The notes beneath the pieces were generated by a model. The model was not told the origin of the DNA. It saw nothing but the letters and a program-made list of their open reading frames with translations, and did not search any database. Both the position numbers and the translations under genes were made by a program. DNA of 64,000 nt from the NCBI GenBank assembly GCA_963813525.1, contig CAWEZI010000003.1, positions 1 to 64,000 of the forward strand, read 5' to 3'. Source of the DNA: Bog-756 sp963813525 (GTDB lineage Bacteria > Actinomycetota > Acidimicrobiia > Acidimicrobiales > RAAP-2). This document shows positions 52,208-60,380 of this stretch, piece after piece (position 1 is the first letter of the stretch; the number at the start of each line of letters is the position of its first letter).

Positions 52208-52416
52208 CGAGCGGAGCCGCCCCCGCGGGCCGTTTCACCCATCGGCCAGGAGTCTAAGGGGTGCGTACCGGGAAACCCGGAAACCCGGAAACCCTCGTGC
52301 CCGCGGGGGTCGGACGGTGCCGATGGCGCCCGTAGCGCGGATGACGGTACTGTGCGGGCTTCGTGGTGAGTCTGGACTCGGCGTCCGATGGCGGGACGCC
52401 GTCAAGAGGCGGCAAG

Positions 52417-52587
52417 ATGGCGAATCGTCGAACAGGGTTGATGTGCCCGGAGTGCGGGTCGGCCGACACGCCCCGACTCATCGTGCGTGGCCCCGGATCC
52501 AACGAGCACGTCGCCGAAGGCGTGGTCCTGCGCTGTCGGGCCTGCCAACACGAGTGGTCCGAGGATCCGCGCCGCCGGGCTTGCTGA
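52417..52587 (+). CDS. Small zinc-ribbon protein
   Basis: A 56-residue protein with LMCPECGSADTPRLIV and VVLRCRACQHEW, two CxxC pairs spaced as in zinc ribbons. Such small proteins often join larger complexes or bind nucleic acid. The ATG at 52417 follows AGAGGCGGC; an upstream in-frame GTG at 52363 is less likely. It is convergent with the alkyltransferase-like gene. Confidence 0.7.
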   Translation: MANRRTGLMCPECGSADTPRLIVRGPGSNEHVAEGVVLRCRACQHEWSEDPRRRAC

Positions 52588-52640
52588 ATCGCCGCCCGAT
52601 GTCGCCCCGGCCTCATCCCCGCCCGGGGACAGGCCGTGGA

Positions 52641-52937
52641 TCACCAGCGGTATTTCTTCAGATCCACTCGCCCTGCTGCGACATCGACACCCTCGGCCCG
52701 CAAACGACGGCCCTGCTCAGGAGCCACCGCTTCGGCCAGCGAGCCGTCGGCCCGCACCACCCGATGCCAAGGAGCCGGCTGGGTCCCCTTGGCCAGCAAC
52801 TGGCCGACCTGGCGGGGCGATCTCAGACCCACCGCCCGGGCGATGTCGCCATAGGTGGTGACGAAGCCGGAGGGAACGTCCCGAACCGCCTGGTAGACCC
52901 GGGTCTCCGCCTCTTTTGCCCCTCGCTCGGGGGTCAT
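52641..52937 (-). CDS. Alkyltransferase-like DNA damage protein (Atl)
   Basis: The 98-residue protein has the MGMT C-terminal fold (VYQAVRDVPSGFVTTYGDIA, GLRSPRQVGQLL) but the active-site motif reads PWHRVV, with Trp in place of the alkyl-accepting Cys of PCHRV. This defines alkyltransferase-like proteins, which bind O6-alkylguanine and hand it to nucleotide excision repair. ATG 52937 has Shine-Dalgarno GGAGG eight bases upstream. A repeat and hairpin lie in the divergent gap. Confidence 0.9.
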   Translation of the reverse strand: MTPERGAKEAETRVYQAVRDVPSGFVTTYGDIARAVGLRSPRQVGQLLAKGTQPAPWHRVVRADGSLAEAVAPEQGRRLRAEGVDVAAGRVDLKKYRW

Positions 52938-52995
52938 GGCGTGGCCTCCATCCTTCCCCTTATGGCTCGGACGTCGTGGCTCCGACGGCCCCATT

Positions 52996-53037
52996 ATTCC
53001 CAGAGCCTGTCATTCCCAGAGCCTGTCAAACAGGCTC
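52996..53037. promoter_or_regulatory. Direct repeat and hairpin in divergent promoter gap
   Basis: ATTCCCAGAGCCTGTC occurs twice in tandem (52996-53011, 53012-53027). The second copy forms a perfect hairpin GAGCCTGT-CAA-ACAGGCTC (53019-53037). The element lies between the divergent atl-like and histidine phosphatase genes and may be an operator. Confidence 0.5.
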
Positions 53038-53053
53038 CCAGCCCGCTCCCAGA

Positions 53054-53665
53054 ATGGTGAGCGACGCTCGGGGGGTGACGCTCCTGAAGAAACAACAGCC
53101 GGTGCTGTGGCTGGTCCGCCACGGTGAGACCACCTGGAACTCGATGGGATGGGTACAGGGACAAATCGACGGGGCCCGGCTGACCCGGAGGGGAAGGCAC
53201 CAGGCCCGTCACGCTGCTGATCTCTTGGCCTCCGAACCGGTCGGAGCCGTCTACTCGAGCGACCTGTACCGGGCGCGGCGGACGGCCTACGTGATCGGCA
53301 AGCGCTTCGGTTACGAAACCAGGACCGACTGTCGGTTACGCGAGCGCTGCTTCGGATTGGCCGAAGGGGTTCCCTCGGCCCGGGTCCCGTCCTCGCTGAC
53401 CGGGATCGAGGAGGGTCATGTCCGTGACCAGTATGCGCGTCCGCCCGGTGGCGAGAGTCTCGATGACGTCTACCGACGGTGCCGGTCCTTCCTCGACGAC
53501 CTCCGGAGGTCGACCGGGACCGGCGACACCGTGGTGGTGGCCCACGGCGGGAGTATCCGCATGCTGCGGGCCGTGTTGGCAGAGAACTCGCTGAACGGCT
53601 TGGCGTGGGATGCCGTACCCAATGCCAGCATTTGCCGAGTCGAGCTGCCCCGGCTTTCCGCCTGA
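53054..53665 (+). CDS. Histidine phosphatase (phosphoglycerate mutase-like)
   Basis: The 203-residue protein has the catalytic motif LVRHGETTWNSMGWVQGQ and the second His in VVAHGGSIRMLRAV; Arg and Glu of the active site are in RLRERCFGLAEG. It removes phosphate from sugar phosphates or small molecules; cofactor-dependent mutase activity is less likely given GLAEG. ATG 53054 is chosen; GTG 53075 after a GGGGGG run is an alternative. It precedes the cell-wall amidase on the same strand by 67 bases. Confidence 0.87.
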   Translation: MVSDARGVTLLKKQQPVLWLVRHGETTWNSMGWVQGQIDGARLTRRGRHQARHAADLLASEPVGAVYSSDLYRARRTAYVIGKRFGYETRTDCRLRERCFGLAEGVPSARVPSSLTGIEEGHVRDQYARPPGGESLDDVYRRCRSFLDDLRRSTGTGDTVVVAHGGSIRMLRAVLAENSLNGLAWDAVPNASICRVELPRLSA

Positions 53666-53732
53666 GACCGTGGGTGCCCAACCACCGGGCGTAAGCCGGC
53701 GGGGGGCGCTGGCCACTGCCTAGATTGGGGCG

Positions 53733-55319
53733 ATGAAACGCATACCGATCGGTGCGTACTGGCGCGCTGCCGTGGCCACCATGGTGGTACTGCTCACCAC
53801 CGCCGCCGCCGTCACCACCTGGTGGACGCCGGCGCCAGCAGCGACGGACGGGGCAGCGGTTGCTCCCCGGATGGCCGTGGCCGCGCCGCCGGCCAACTCG
53901 GTGGTGCCGTTCGGCGACGCATCGCTGGGCGTCAACGCCCTGGCCGGGCTCAACGCGCCGATCGTCGGGATGGCCGCCACCCCCGACGGCGGGGGTTATT
54001 GGATGGTGGCCTCCGACGGCGGGATCTTCGCCTACGGCGACGCCCACTTCTACGGGTCGACCGGCAACATCCGTCTCAATCAGCCGGTGGTGGGGATGGC
54101 CGCCACCCCCGACGGAAAGGGCTACTGGATGGTGGCCGCCGACGGCGGGATCTTCGCCTACGGCGACGCCCACTTCTACGGATCGACCGGCAACATCCGT
54201 CTCAACCAGCCGGTGGTGGGGATGGCCGCCGGCCCCGACGGAAAGGGCTACTGGCTGGTGGCCGCCGACGGCGGGATCTTCGCCTACGGCGACGCCCACT
54301 TCTACGGATCGACCGGCAACATCCGTCTCAACCAGCCGGTGGTGGGGATGGCCGCCGGCCCCGACGGAAAGGGCTACTGGATGGTGGCCGCCGACGGCGG
54401 GATCTTCGCCTACGGCGACGCCCACTTCTACGGATCGACCGGCAACATCCGTCTCAACCAGCCGGTGGTGGGGATGGCCGCCGGCCCCGACGGAAAGGGC
54501 TACTGGCTGGTGGCCGCCGATGGCGGCATCTTCTCCTTCGGCGCCCTATCGTTCTTCGGCTCCGAGGGTGCCGACCAACCTGCCGGTCCGGCCGTAGGCA
54601 TCGTGGCCACACCCTCGGGAGGGGGGTACTGGTTGGTATTCGGATCGGCCCGCCCTCTGGCCGGGAAGGTCGTAGGGATCGACCCTGGCCATAACGGACT
54701 CAACTACACCGCGCCCCAGATCATCAATCAGCCGGTCTGGAACGGACAGGAGTACGAATCCTGCGATACCACCGGCACCGAAACAGCCAGCGGATACACC
54801 GAAGCCCAGTTCAATTTCGACGTGGCCACCTACCTCAGGTCGGATCTCGAAGCCGAGGGTGCCTCCGTGGTGATGACACGCCAGAACAATGATGGCGTGG
54901 GGCCCTGTGTCACCACCCGGGCCGCCATCATCAACAGTGCCCGTGCTGACGTGGCCGTCGACATTCACGCCGACGGTGGTCCGACGACGGGACGGGGGTT
55001 CGCCGTGTTGGAGCCGGTGGCCGACGGACCCAACAGCGGAGTGATCTCCTCGTCGGCCGCCTTCGGTTCCCTGCTGCGCAACACCTTTGCCGCCGGCACA
55101 CCGATGCCGGTGAGCAGCTATGACGGAGTCGACGGGATCCAGCCCCGAAACAATCTTGCCGGTCTCAACCTGACCACCGTGCCCAAGGTCCTGATCGAGT
55201 GCGGCAACATGCAGAATGCAACCGATGCAGCCATTTTGGTCACTCCGACCTTCCAACAGGAGGCGGCCACGGCCATGGCCCGGGCCATCACCTTGTACCT
55301 GGCTGGACCATCGTCGTAA
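53733..55319 (+). CDS. Secreted N-acetylmuramoyl-L-alanine amidase with GYW repeats
   Basis: The 528-residue protein has a signal/membrane segment (about 12-32), then five 42-residue repeats (76-285; four near-perfect, the fifth degenerate) of the type GYWMVAADGGIFAYGDAHFY, and a C-terminal Amidase_3 domain (about 311-528). Zinc and catalytic residues are His320 (GIDPGHNG), Glu357, His412 (DIHADGG) and Glu489 (LIECGNMQN). It should cleave the amide bond between MurNAc and L-Ala in peptidoglycan. The repeats, common in Acidimicrobiia, form a beta-rich, perhaps propeller-like, wall-binding region. The catalytic domain is complete. Confidence 0.92.
   Translation: MKRIPIGAYWRAAVATMVVLLTTAAAVTTWWTPAPAATDGAAVAPRMAVAAPPANSVVPFGDASLGVNALAGLNAPIVGMAATPDGGGYWMVASDGGIFAYGDAHFYGSTGNIRLNQPVVGMAATPDGKGYWMVAADGGIFAYGDAHFYGSTGNIRLNQPVVGMAAGPDGKGYWLVAADGGIFAYGDAHFYGSTGNIRLNQPVVGMAAGPDGKGYWMVAADGGIFAYGDAHFYGSTGNIRLNQPVVGMAAGPDGKGYWLVAADGGIFSFGALSFFGSEGADQPAGPAVGIVATPSGGGYWLVFGSARPLAGKVVGIDPGHNGLNYTAPQIINQPVWNGQEYESCDTTGTETASGYTEAQFNFDVATYLRSDLEAEGASVVMTRQNNDGVGPCVTTRAAIINSARADVAVDIHADGGPTTGRGFAVLEPVADGPNSGVISSSAAFGSLLRNTFAAGTPMPVSSYDGVDGIQPRNNLAGLNLTTVPKVLIECGNMQNATDAAILVTPTFQQEAATAMARAITLYLAGPSS
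53958..54587. repeat. 126-bp tandem repeats in the amidase gene
   Basis: Five consecutive 126-bp units (42 codons) encode the GYW repeats. Units 2 to 4 are almost identical in DNA, differing by a few bases, while the last is diverged. All three forward frames and the reverse strand stay open across them, an artefact of the repeated unit. Confidence 0.92.
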
Positions 55320-55444
55320 CAGCCGGCTCGGGGTCGATACCAGGGTCGGAGGGGTCCGGCGTCCGCCGGCCGGTCGCAGGAACCTCCCCCGAAGGGCGGT
55401 GGGCCGGTTGGCCGCTCAAGCCGGGGGTCCAACCGGCCGATGTC

Positions 55445-55759
55445 ATGACCATGAGTGTGCATCCGGACAACCTGACCTGGAGTCGGTCGGAGGTTCCCAT
55501 CCGCATCGACCTCAACGGCGACACCGACTACTCGATGTTCGGCGACGAACAGCTGAGGATGGAGCGGGACCGACAGAGCGAGCAGCTTCAGGAGCTGGTC
55601 CTGCACCGCGGTGGTTCGCCGGCCGTGGCCCAGCTTCGGCGAAGCCTCGAGCGGGAGGTCGAGCGGATGACCGACGAGCTGCGGGGCCGGGCCCGATCGC
55701 GCCATCCCTCCTCGCGGAGCCGGAACGGCCGACTGCGGGTGTGGCGGCCCCATTCATAG
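55445..55759 (+). CDS. Small hypothetical protein
   Basis: A 104-residue protein with a charged helical C-terminal half (QLRMERDRQSEQLQELVLHR, then VAQLRRSLEREVERMTDEL) and an Arg/Ser-rich tail. No family was recognised. The start may be ATG 55445 or ATG 55451; there is no strong Shine-Dalgarno. It lies between the amidase and the nitroreductase on the same strand. Confidence 0.55.
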   Translation: MTMSVHPDNLTWSRSEVPIRIDLNGDTDYSMFGDEQLRMERDRQSEQLQELVLHRGGSPAVAQLRRSLEREVERMTDELRGRARSRHPSSRSRNGRLRVWRPHS

Positions 55760-55776
55760 CCCCGGCCTCACCTCTC

Positions 55777-55792
55777 TACACTGATCCCCGTG
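55777..55792 (+). promoter_or_regulatory. Candidate leaderless promoter of the nitroreductase
   Basis: TACACT (55777-55782) is a good -10 box eight bases before the GTG start, and no ribosome site is present. The layout suggests transcription begins at the start codon, as is common in actinobacteria. Confidence 0.5.
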
Positions 55793-56548
55793 ACCACCCG
55801 TCGCCGGGGCCCCTCCCACCCGACCGCCGCCACCGATGCCGCCGACAGCCCTCGGCTGTCCTCCGACACGGTCGGGCTTTTGGAAGGCCTGTGCAGTACC
55901 CGTGCCATCAGGCGCTACCGGGATGAGGCGGTCCCCGACCATGTTCTCCGGGACATCCTCTTCGCCGCCACCCGGGCCCCCAGCGGATCGAACCGACAGC
56001 CGTTCCGTTTTCTCGTTCTCACCGACGGCCCCAAGGCCTCCTCGGCCAAATCGTTGTTGGCCGCGGCGGCACAGAGAGCCTGGGGTGACAAGCGGGAATC
56101 CGACGGATACACCCGGGGCTCCGGGCAGGACGATGCTTCTCCCAAGGCGGCCATGGACCGGACCATGCAGCACTACGTGGATCACCTCGACCGGGTGCCC
56201 GTCCTCATCCTGCCCTGCTTCATCCGTCACCGCGCCGCCCATCCGGTGGAAGGCGCCTCGATCTACCCGGCCTGCCAGAACCTTCTTCTAGCGGCGCGGG
56301 CTGTCGGTTACGGCGGGGTCATGACGACGTGGAATTTGTTCGTCGACGCTGAGCTGCGCAAGCTCCTCGGCATCCCCGACGACGCGGTTGTAGCGGGAGC
56401 CATCACCATCGGTCGACCCCAGGGTCACCACGGAGCCGTCCGTCGCCGGCCCCTCTCCGAACTCGTCTATTCCGACAGCTGGGGACAGTCAGCACCGTTC
56501 GCCGCCGACCCGCCCGGAACCCGTTACACCGGGGCGGGACCTCGCTGA
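55790..56548 (+). CDS. Nitroreductase family FMN oxidoreductase
   Basis: The 252-residue protein has the nitroreductase pattern: CSTRAIRRYRDEAVPDHVLR, then ATRAPSGSNRQPFRFLVL (FMN phosphate contacts) and a C-terminal GVMTTWNLFVDAELRKLLGI followed by AGAITIGRPQG. It reduces nitroaromatics, quinones or related compounds with NAD(P)H. The GTG start appears leaderless. A 20-residue disordered N-terminus is present. Substrate unknown. Confidence 0.88.
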   Translation: MTTRRRGPSHPTAATDAADSPRLSSDTVGLLEGLCSTRAIRRYRDEAVPDHVLRDILFAATRAPSGSNRQPFRFLVLTDGPKASSAKSLLAAAAQRAWGDKRESDGYTRGSGQDDASPKAAMDRTMQHYVDHLDRVPVLILPCFIRHRAAHPVEGASIYPACQNLLLAARAVGYGGVMTTWNLFVDAELRKLLGIPDDAVVAGAITIGRPQGHHGAVRRRPLSELVYSDSWGQSAPFAADPPGTRYTGAGPR

Positions 56549-56670
56549 GGCGGAGAAGAGCGCCCGCCGCCGAACCGCCCTCACCGAATCCTCACACTTC
56601 CGACATGGAAATGGCGGCTTTGGGTGGAAGGCTGTCGACAACCCAGACATAAGCGACGAGGAGTCACGCC

Positions 56671-57126
56671 GTGTTCAAGAAAGTCATCGCCCCGATCATC
56701 ATTTCCGCCACCTTGCTGGGAGGAGTGGCGATCGCCGGAAACGCCTACGCCAGCGCTGCGGCGGCCACGGCCAAAGCGGCGCCACACAGCACAGCCGCGT
56801 CGACACACCCGGGTGCCCACGCCCTCCGAGCCTGGCTGCGGGCCCACCGCCGTCAGATCCGGCGGGCCGGCGTGGCCATCAGCGCTCAGACCATCGGGTT
56901 GACACCCCAGGATCTGGTGACCGAATTGCGGTCGGGTACATCGATTGCCGACGTCGCCGCCGAACACAACGTCGGTGCCCAGACGGTGGTCGATGCCCTG
57001 GTGTCTGCGGCCGACAGCAAGATCACCACAGCAGTTTCTGACCACAAGCTGAGTTCGACCGTCGCCGCCAAGATCGAGGCAGCCTTGCCGGGCCGGGTGA
57101 CCAAGGCGGTCGACCACACCTTCTGA
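56671..57126 (+). CDS. Small secreted protein with HTH-like helical domain
   Basis: The 151-residue protein starts (GTG, Shine-Dalgarno GAGGAG) MFKKVIAPIIISATLLGGVA, a Sec signal ending near AYASA. After an Ala/His-rich linker come LTPQDLVTELRSGTSIADVAAEHNVG and VDALVSAADSKITTAV, a helical pattern seen in small secreted actinobacterial proteins of unknown role. There is no Cys. Its helices resemble helix-turn-helix units, but export argues against DNA binding. Confidence 0.75.
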   Translation: MFKKVIAPIIISATLLGGVAIAGNAYASAAAATAKAAPHSTAASTHPGAHALRAWLRAHRRQIRRAGVAISAQTIGLTPQDLVTELRSGTSIADVAAEHNVGAQTVVDALVSAADSKITTAVSDHKLSSTVAAKIEAALPGRVTKAVDHTF

Positions 57127-57519
57127 CCGGCTTGCCGGCCCCGGTCCTCGCCGGTTTGCTCAGACCGGGGTGCCGCCGGCGAGGGCCTCGTGCACTCCCT
57201 TCGAGGTCCCCCGCTGATGGGCCTGGCACAGGCCGGCCCGCTGGGCACGTCCCACCTCCAAGCCGATCCCCAGAGTGGCAAACAGCAGATGTACGCCAAA
57301 CGGGGTGGTCGTACGGGCGGTGCACGGTGGCCGGCGACGACGGGTTCTCACACTCTCCGTATGTGCTCGCTTGCTTCCGGCCAACCGCACGATGGATCCT
57401 CTCGGGTCGTTCCCCCGTGATCATCGGCATGAGCGGCCTCCGTCTTGAACGGGCGAGAACAGCCCGACTGCACGCAGTAGAGACGTCGCCCGTCGTGGCC
57501 CTCCCGGGGTCCAAACAGG
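57127..57519. other. Non-coding gap with alternative hairpins
   Basis: No gene is convincing in these 393 bases. Just after the secreted-protein stop, two mutually exclusive stems are possible: CCCCGGTC/GACCGGGG (57139-57146, 57163-57170) and CCTCGCCGG/CCGGCGAGG (57146-57154, 57176-57184). They may terminate the upstream transcript. The rest shows nothing distinctive and ends at the TetR gene stop. Confidence 0.5.
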
Positions 57520-58110
57520 TTAAGACCGGTCGAGAAGCTCCACGATCTGGTCGACGAGATGCTCGGGAGAAACCGAGCTCAGCTCATCGAACCAGCCCAG
57601 TGTCCGTCCCAGATTGATGCCTATGAGGGCAGAAACCACGATCTCCGACCGAAGTTGCGCTTCCTCCACGCCCCGTTCCGTCATGTCGGCAACCATCGGA
57701 GCCACCAGTCGGCGTGCCATGTGGGCGCGCGCCGCGTCGCCGATGTCATCAGACGTGTCCGACCGGATGAGGGCTTGGGTAACCGGTCCGAGTCCCTTCT
57801 GGTCCATGCGGGAGACCAGGGCCTGGGTCATGTCTTCGAGTCTTTCGAACGCCGATGGCGGCTGGTCGCCCTGCGATTCGGCCACGACGGCGGCGATGTA
57901 GAGATCGGCCTTGCTGCCGTAGTAGCGGGCGATGAGGGCTGGATCCACACCTGCCTGGTCGCCAATGTCGCGGATGGTCGTGCCCTCGAACCCCCGTTTG
58001 CCAAAGAGATCCTGAGCGGCGGTGAGCAACGCTTGCTTACTGACGTTTGCGTTCCTCGGCCGGCCCGGCCCGACGCGGGGCTGCTGTTTGACGGGGCGAG
58101 TTGCCGTCAT
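57520..58110 (-). CDS. TetR-family regulator
   Basis: The 196-residue protein has a TetR DNA-binding domain (LLTAAQDLFGKRGFEGTTIRD, then AGVDPALIARYYGSKADLYI) and a ligand domain with the TetR_C pattern TQALIRSDTSDDIGDAARAH. It begins seven bases after the MFS stop, so it is co-transcribed with that exporter and probably represses it. A cluster of TGTCAT half-sites upstream of the MFS gene is the likely target. Confidence 0.9.
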   Translation of the reverse strand: MTATRPVKQQPRVGPGRPRNANVSKQALLTAAQDLFGKRGFEGTTIRDIGDQAGVDPALIARYYGSKADLYIAAVVAESQGDQPPSAFERLEDMTQALVSRMDQKGLGPVTQALIRSDTSDDIGDAARAHMARRLVAPMVADMTERGVEEAQLRSEIVVSALIGINLGRTLGWFDELSSVSPEHLVDQIVELLDRS

Positions 58111-58117
58111 TTACCGA

Positions 58118-59644
58118 TCACCCTTCGTCCGTCCCCAGTGAGTCCTCGGCCAACATGAGGCCCACCCCTTCGACCTCCGCCTCTTCCTCCATCCTCTTCT
58201 CGATCTCCTCGTCGAGCGGTGGCAGATGTCCGGCTGCGCGGCCGGGTAGCAGATAGCTGAGGAGAGCGGTCATGAGGCACAGAGCGGTAGCGATCATCAA
58301 CGTGACACGGAATCCGTCGAAGACGGGAAAGGTGTGACCCGGCCTGGTGTAGGCAAGGAGCACGCCGGCGGCCAGAGCGCTGCCGACAGAGAGACCGATA
58401 CTGCGCACCACCTGATAGAAACCCATGGCGCTTCCTGTCTCCGATGTCGGGACGGCACGCACGATGAACCCGGGCATGGCCGCGAAAGTAAAGCCGATTC
58501 CGAGACCAGCCAGTCCGGCGGCCACGAACGCCTCCCACAGAGCCCGGTGCTCCAAGGCGAAGAAGGTCGTGGACAGAGCGAAGATCAGCGAACCGAACGG
58601 GATCATGCTCCGGATACCGAAACGACGGGCATAGGCCACCAGGCAGCGGCTCGCCGCGAACGAGGCGACCGACAAGGGCACGAAGACCAGTCCCGAGACG
58701 ACGATGGAGGCGCCGAATCCGTAGCCACTGGCCACCGGGATCTGTACGAATTCGACGATGATGGGCAGAAACAAATACATGGCAACGGCGATGAAGAAGG
58801 CGGAAACGTCAGCCGTGAGGACCGATCGGTTCCGCACCTGGCGCACGTCGATCAGAGGGTCGGTGATCTTGAGCTCGTGGCCGATCCACAGTCCCACCAC
58901 GACGATGCACGCAACAACAAGGCCGAGGCATGGCAGCGATGTCCATCCCCAGTCGCCTCCTTCGCTGAGGACCACCGAAACGCCTACGACAGCGATGCCC
59001 AGTGTGACCATGCCCACGAAATCGAATTTGCGTGAACGATCGTCTGATTTTTCGGGGAGCACCACGACGACCAGGATCAGGGCAACAGAGACGGTCACGG
59101 CGCCGAACCAGAAAGCAGCATGGAAGTCGAACAGCTGTGCGATCAGTGCGGTGATCGGATAGCCCAATCCGGCACCCGCCGCCGCGCTGACCGAGAGGGT
59201 GGCAATGGCCCGGCCCGCCTTGGCCGGTGAGAACTGGCTGCGGGCGATAGCCATCGTCACTGGTAGCAAGCCGAGGCCGAATCCCTGCAAGCCTCGCCCG
59301 ATCACCACGATCCAGAAGTTGGTGGCCAACGCCGACAGCACGCACCCGGCCAGGACCACGACCAAGGCGACCTCGACCACCCGCCGTTTCCGAGGGCCGT
59401 CGGCCAGACGGCCCATGGCCGGGGTGGCCAACGCCCCGGTCATCAGTGCGGCGGTCAGCAACCACTGTGCGGTGCTTAGCGAAACCCTGTCCGAACGGGC
59501 GATCGACGGGATGAGAGGTGCTCCGAGACTGCTCACGATGGCCACCAGGGCGGCCACCGACACCAGCACGGGCAGCGTGGCCCGCTGCCGTCCGGTGCGG
59601 TCAGGTGACCCGTCCGTCGACGGGGCGTTGATGGTCGTGGCCAA
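58118..59644 (-). CDS. MFS drug exporter, DHA2-like
   Basis: The 508-residue protein has about fourteen hydrophobic segments, with TGALATPAMGRLADGPRKRR (motif A) and GRGLQGFGLGLLPVTMAIARS. The C-terminal tail is acidic. It probably exports drugs. The start appears to be TTG 59644, with Shine-Dalgarno GGAGAAG seven bases upstream; no ATG or GTG gives the full first helix. It is followed by its TetR regulator. Confidence 0.85.
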   Translation of the reverse strand: MATTINAPSTDGSPDRTGRQRATLPVLVSVAALVAIVSSLGAPLIPSIARSDRVSLSTAQWLLTAALMTGALATPAMGRLADGPRKRRVVEVALVVVLAGCVLSALATNFWIVVIGRGLQGFGLGLLPVTMAIARSQFSPAKAGRAIATLSVSAAAGAGLGYPITALIAQLFDFHAAFWFGAVTVSVALILVVVVLPEKSDDRSRKFDFVGMVTLGIAVVGVSVVLSEGGDWGWTSLPCLGLVVACIVVVGLWIGHELKITDPLIDVRQVRNRSVLTADVSAFFIAVAMYLFLPIIVEFVQIPVASGYGFGASIVVSGLVFVPLSVASFAASRCLVAYARRFGIRSMIPFGSLIFALSTTFFALEHRALWEAFVAAGLAGLGIGFTFAAMPGFIVRAVPTSETGSAMGFYQVVRSIGLSVGSALAAGVLLAYTRPGHTFPVFDGFRVTLMIATALCLMTALLSYLLPGRAAGHLPPLDEEIEKRMEEEAEVEGVGLMLAEDSLGTDEG

Positions 59645-59660
59645 CCGATGACTTCTCCGC

Positions 59661-59703
59661 TGTCATTTCGATGTCATCAGCTAATGACATCACCTGATGA
59701 CAT
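59661..59703. promoter_or_regulatory. Multi-site TetR operator
   Basis: Four TGTCAT half-sites are packed into 43 bases: TGTCAT (59661-59666), ATGTCAT (59671-59677), and the reverse ATGACAT (59684-59690 and 59697-59703). They form a 7-bp inverted repeat with 6-base spacer and a 10-bp inverted repeat ATGTCATCAG/CTGATGACAT. The cluster starts 17 bases upstream of the MFS start codon. Confidence 0.75.
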
Positions 59704-59916
59704 ACTAGCCCACGCGCCTCGCCGCACCAACCGCCTTCCTGACCCTCGACCGGCCGGGCACGCCCCTGCAGCTAAGCGGCGTGGGCGGCACCGACCTTCC
59801 TCAGCGGCTGCGCTCCCATCTTTGGCGGCGGTGATGAACGGGCGGCAAGAAACAAGAAGCAGGCCTGCCCCTCCATGGTTGCGGTCGAATCAGCCAGTGG
59901 GCGGCCGTCCCTGCCG

Positions 59917-60282
59917 CTAAGCGGCGATTGCTCCATGCGACTGCCAGAACTGGTTGAGCCGTCCCTGGGTCTTGACCAGCCAGATGATCCCCCCGATCAA
60001 TGGCAGGAACACCCAGAACCCAGTGAGACCGCTCACCGGTTCCTCGCCACCCTCTCGGCCGTAGAGATGACCGACTTCGGATGGCAACAAAAAGACATTC
60101 ACGATGCCCAAGAGAATGGCGAACAGGAGACCCAATCCACCACCGATCCCTTCGCCTGAGTAGGCGCGCAACTCCTTGAAGGAGGCGTACTGCCAGTACA
60201 GGGCATAGATCCCCAGGGTGATGATCGACAGCAGGATGACAACGACAGAGTTCCTCACCTTTCCCACTGGTGCATTGTCCAC
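59917..60282 (-). CDS. DUF4234 membrane protein
   Basis: The 121-residue protein has three to four hydrophobic segments (VVVILLSIITLGIYALYWQY, LLFAILLGIVNVFLLP, VSGLTGFWVFLPLIGGIIWL) and the DUF4234 pattern GKVRN...LYWQYASFKELRAY. The function is unknown. GTG 60282 has Shine-Dalgarno GGAGG seven bases upstream; the frame upstream to 60381 is not needed. It lies 98 bases downstream of the SulP gene. Downstream, a 16-bp sequence around GCTAAGCGGCG occurs twice (near 59781 and 59917). Confidence 0.8.
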   Translation of the reverse strand: MDNAPVGKVRNSVVVILLSIITLGIYALYWQYASFKELRAYSGEGIGGGLGLLFAILLGIVNVFLLPSEVGHLYGREGGEEPVSGLTGFWVFLPLIGGIIWLVKTQGRLNQFWQSHGAIAA

Positions 60283-60380
60283 GTCTGCCTCCGATTCTTC
60301 AGGTGCCCGCCCGGTAGGCCGAGTCCAGCACACCCTCGCAGGCTGGAGAGGGATGTCGACTCCCGTCCCACCGTCTGCCA

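Noticed and set aside
53010..54425. A 471-codon open frame on the minus strand with regular repeats
   Set aside because: It runs antisense through the 126-bp amidase repeats and is open only because the same unit is copied; no family features or ribosome site.
57023..57514. A 163-codon minus-strand frame in the gap before the TetR gene
   Set aside because: It has Pro/Arg-rich content, no ribosome site, and overlaps the secreted-protein gene.
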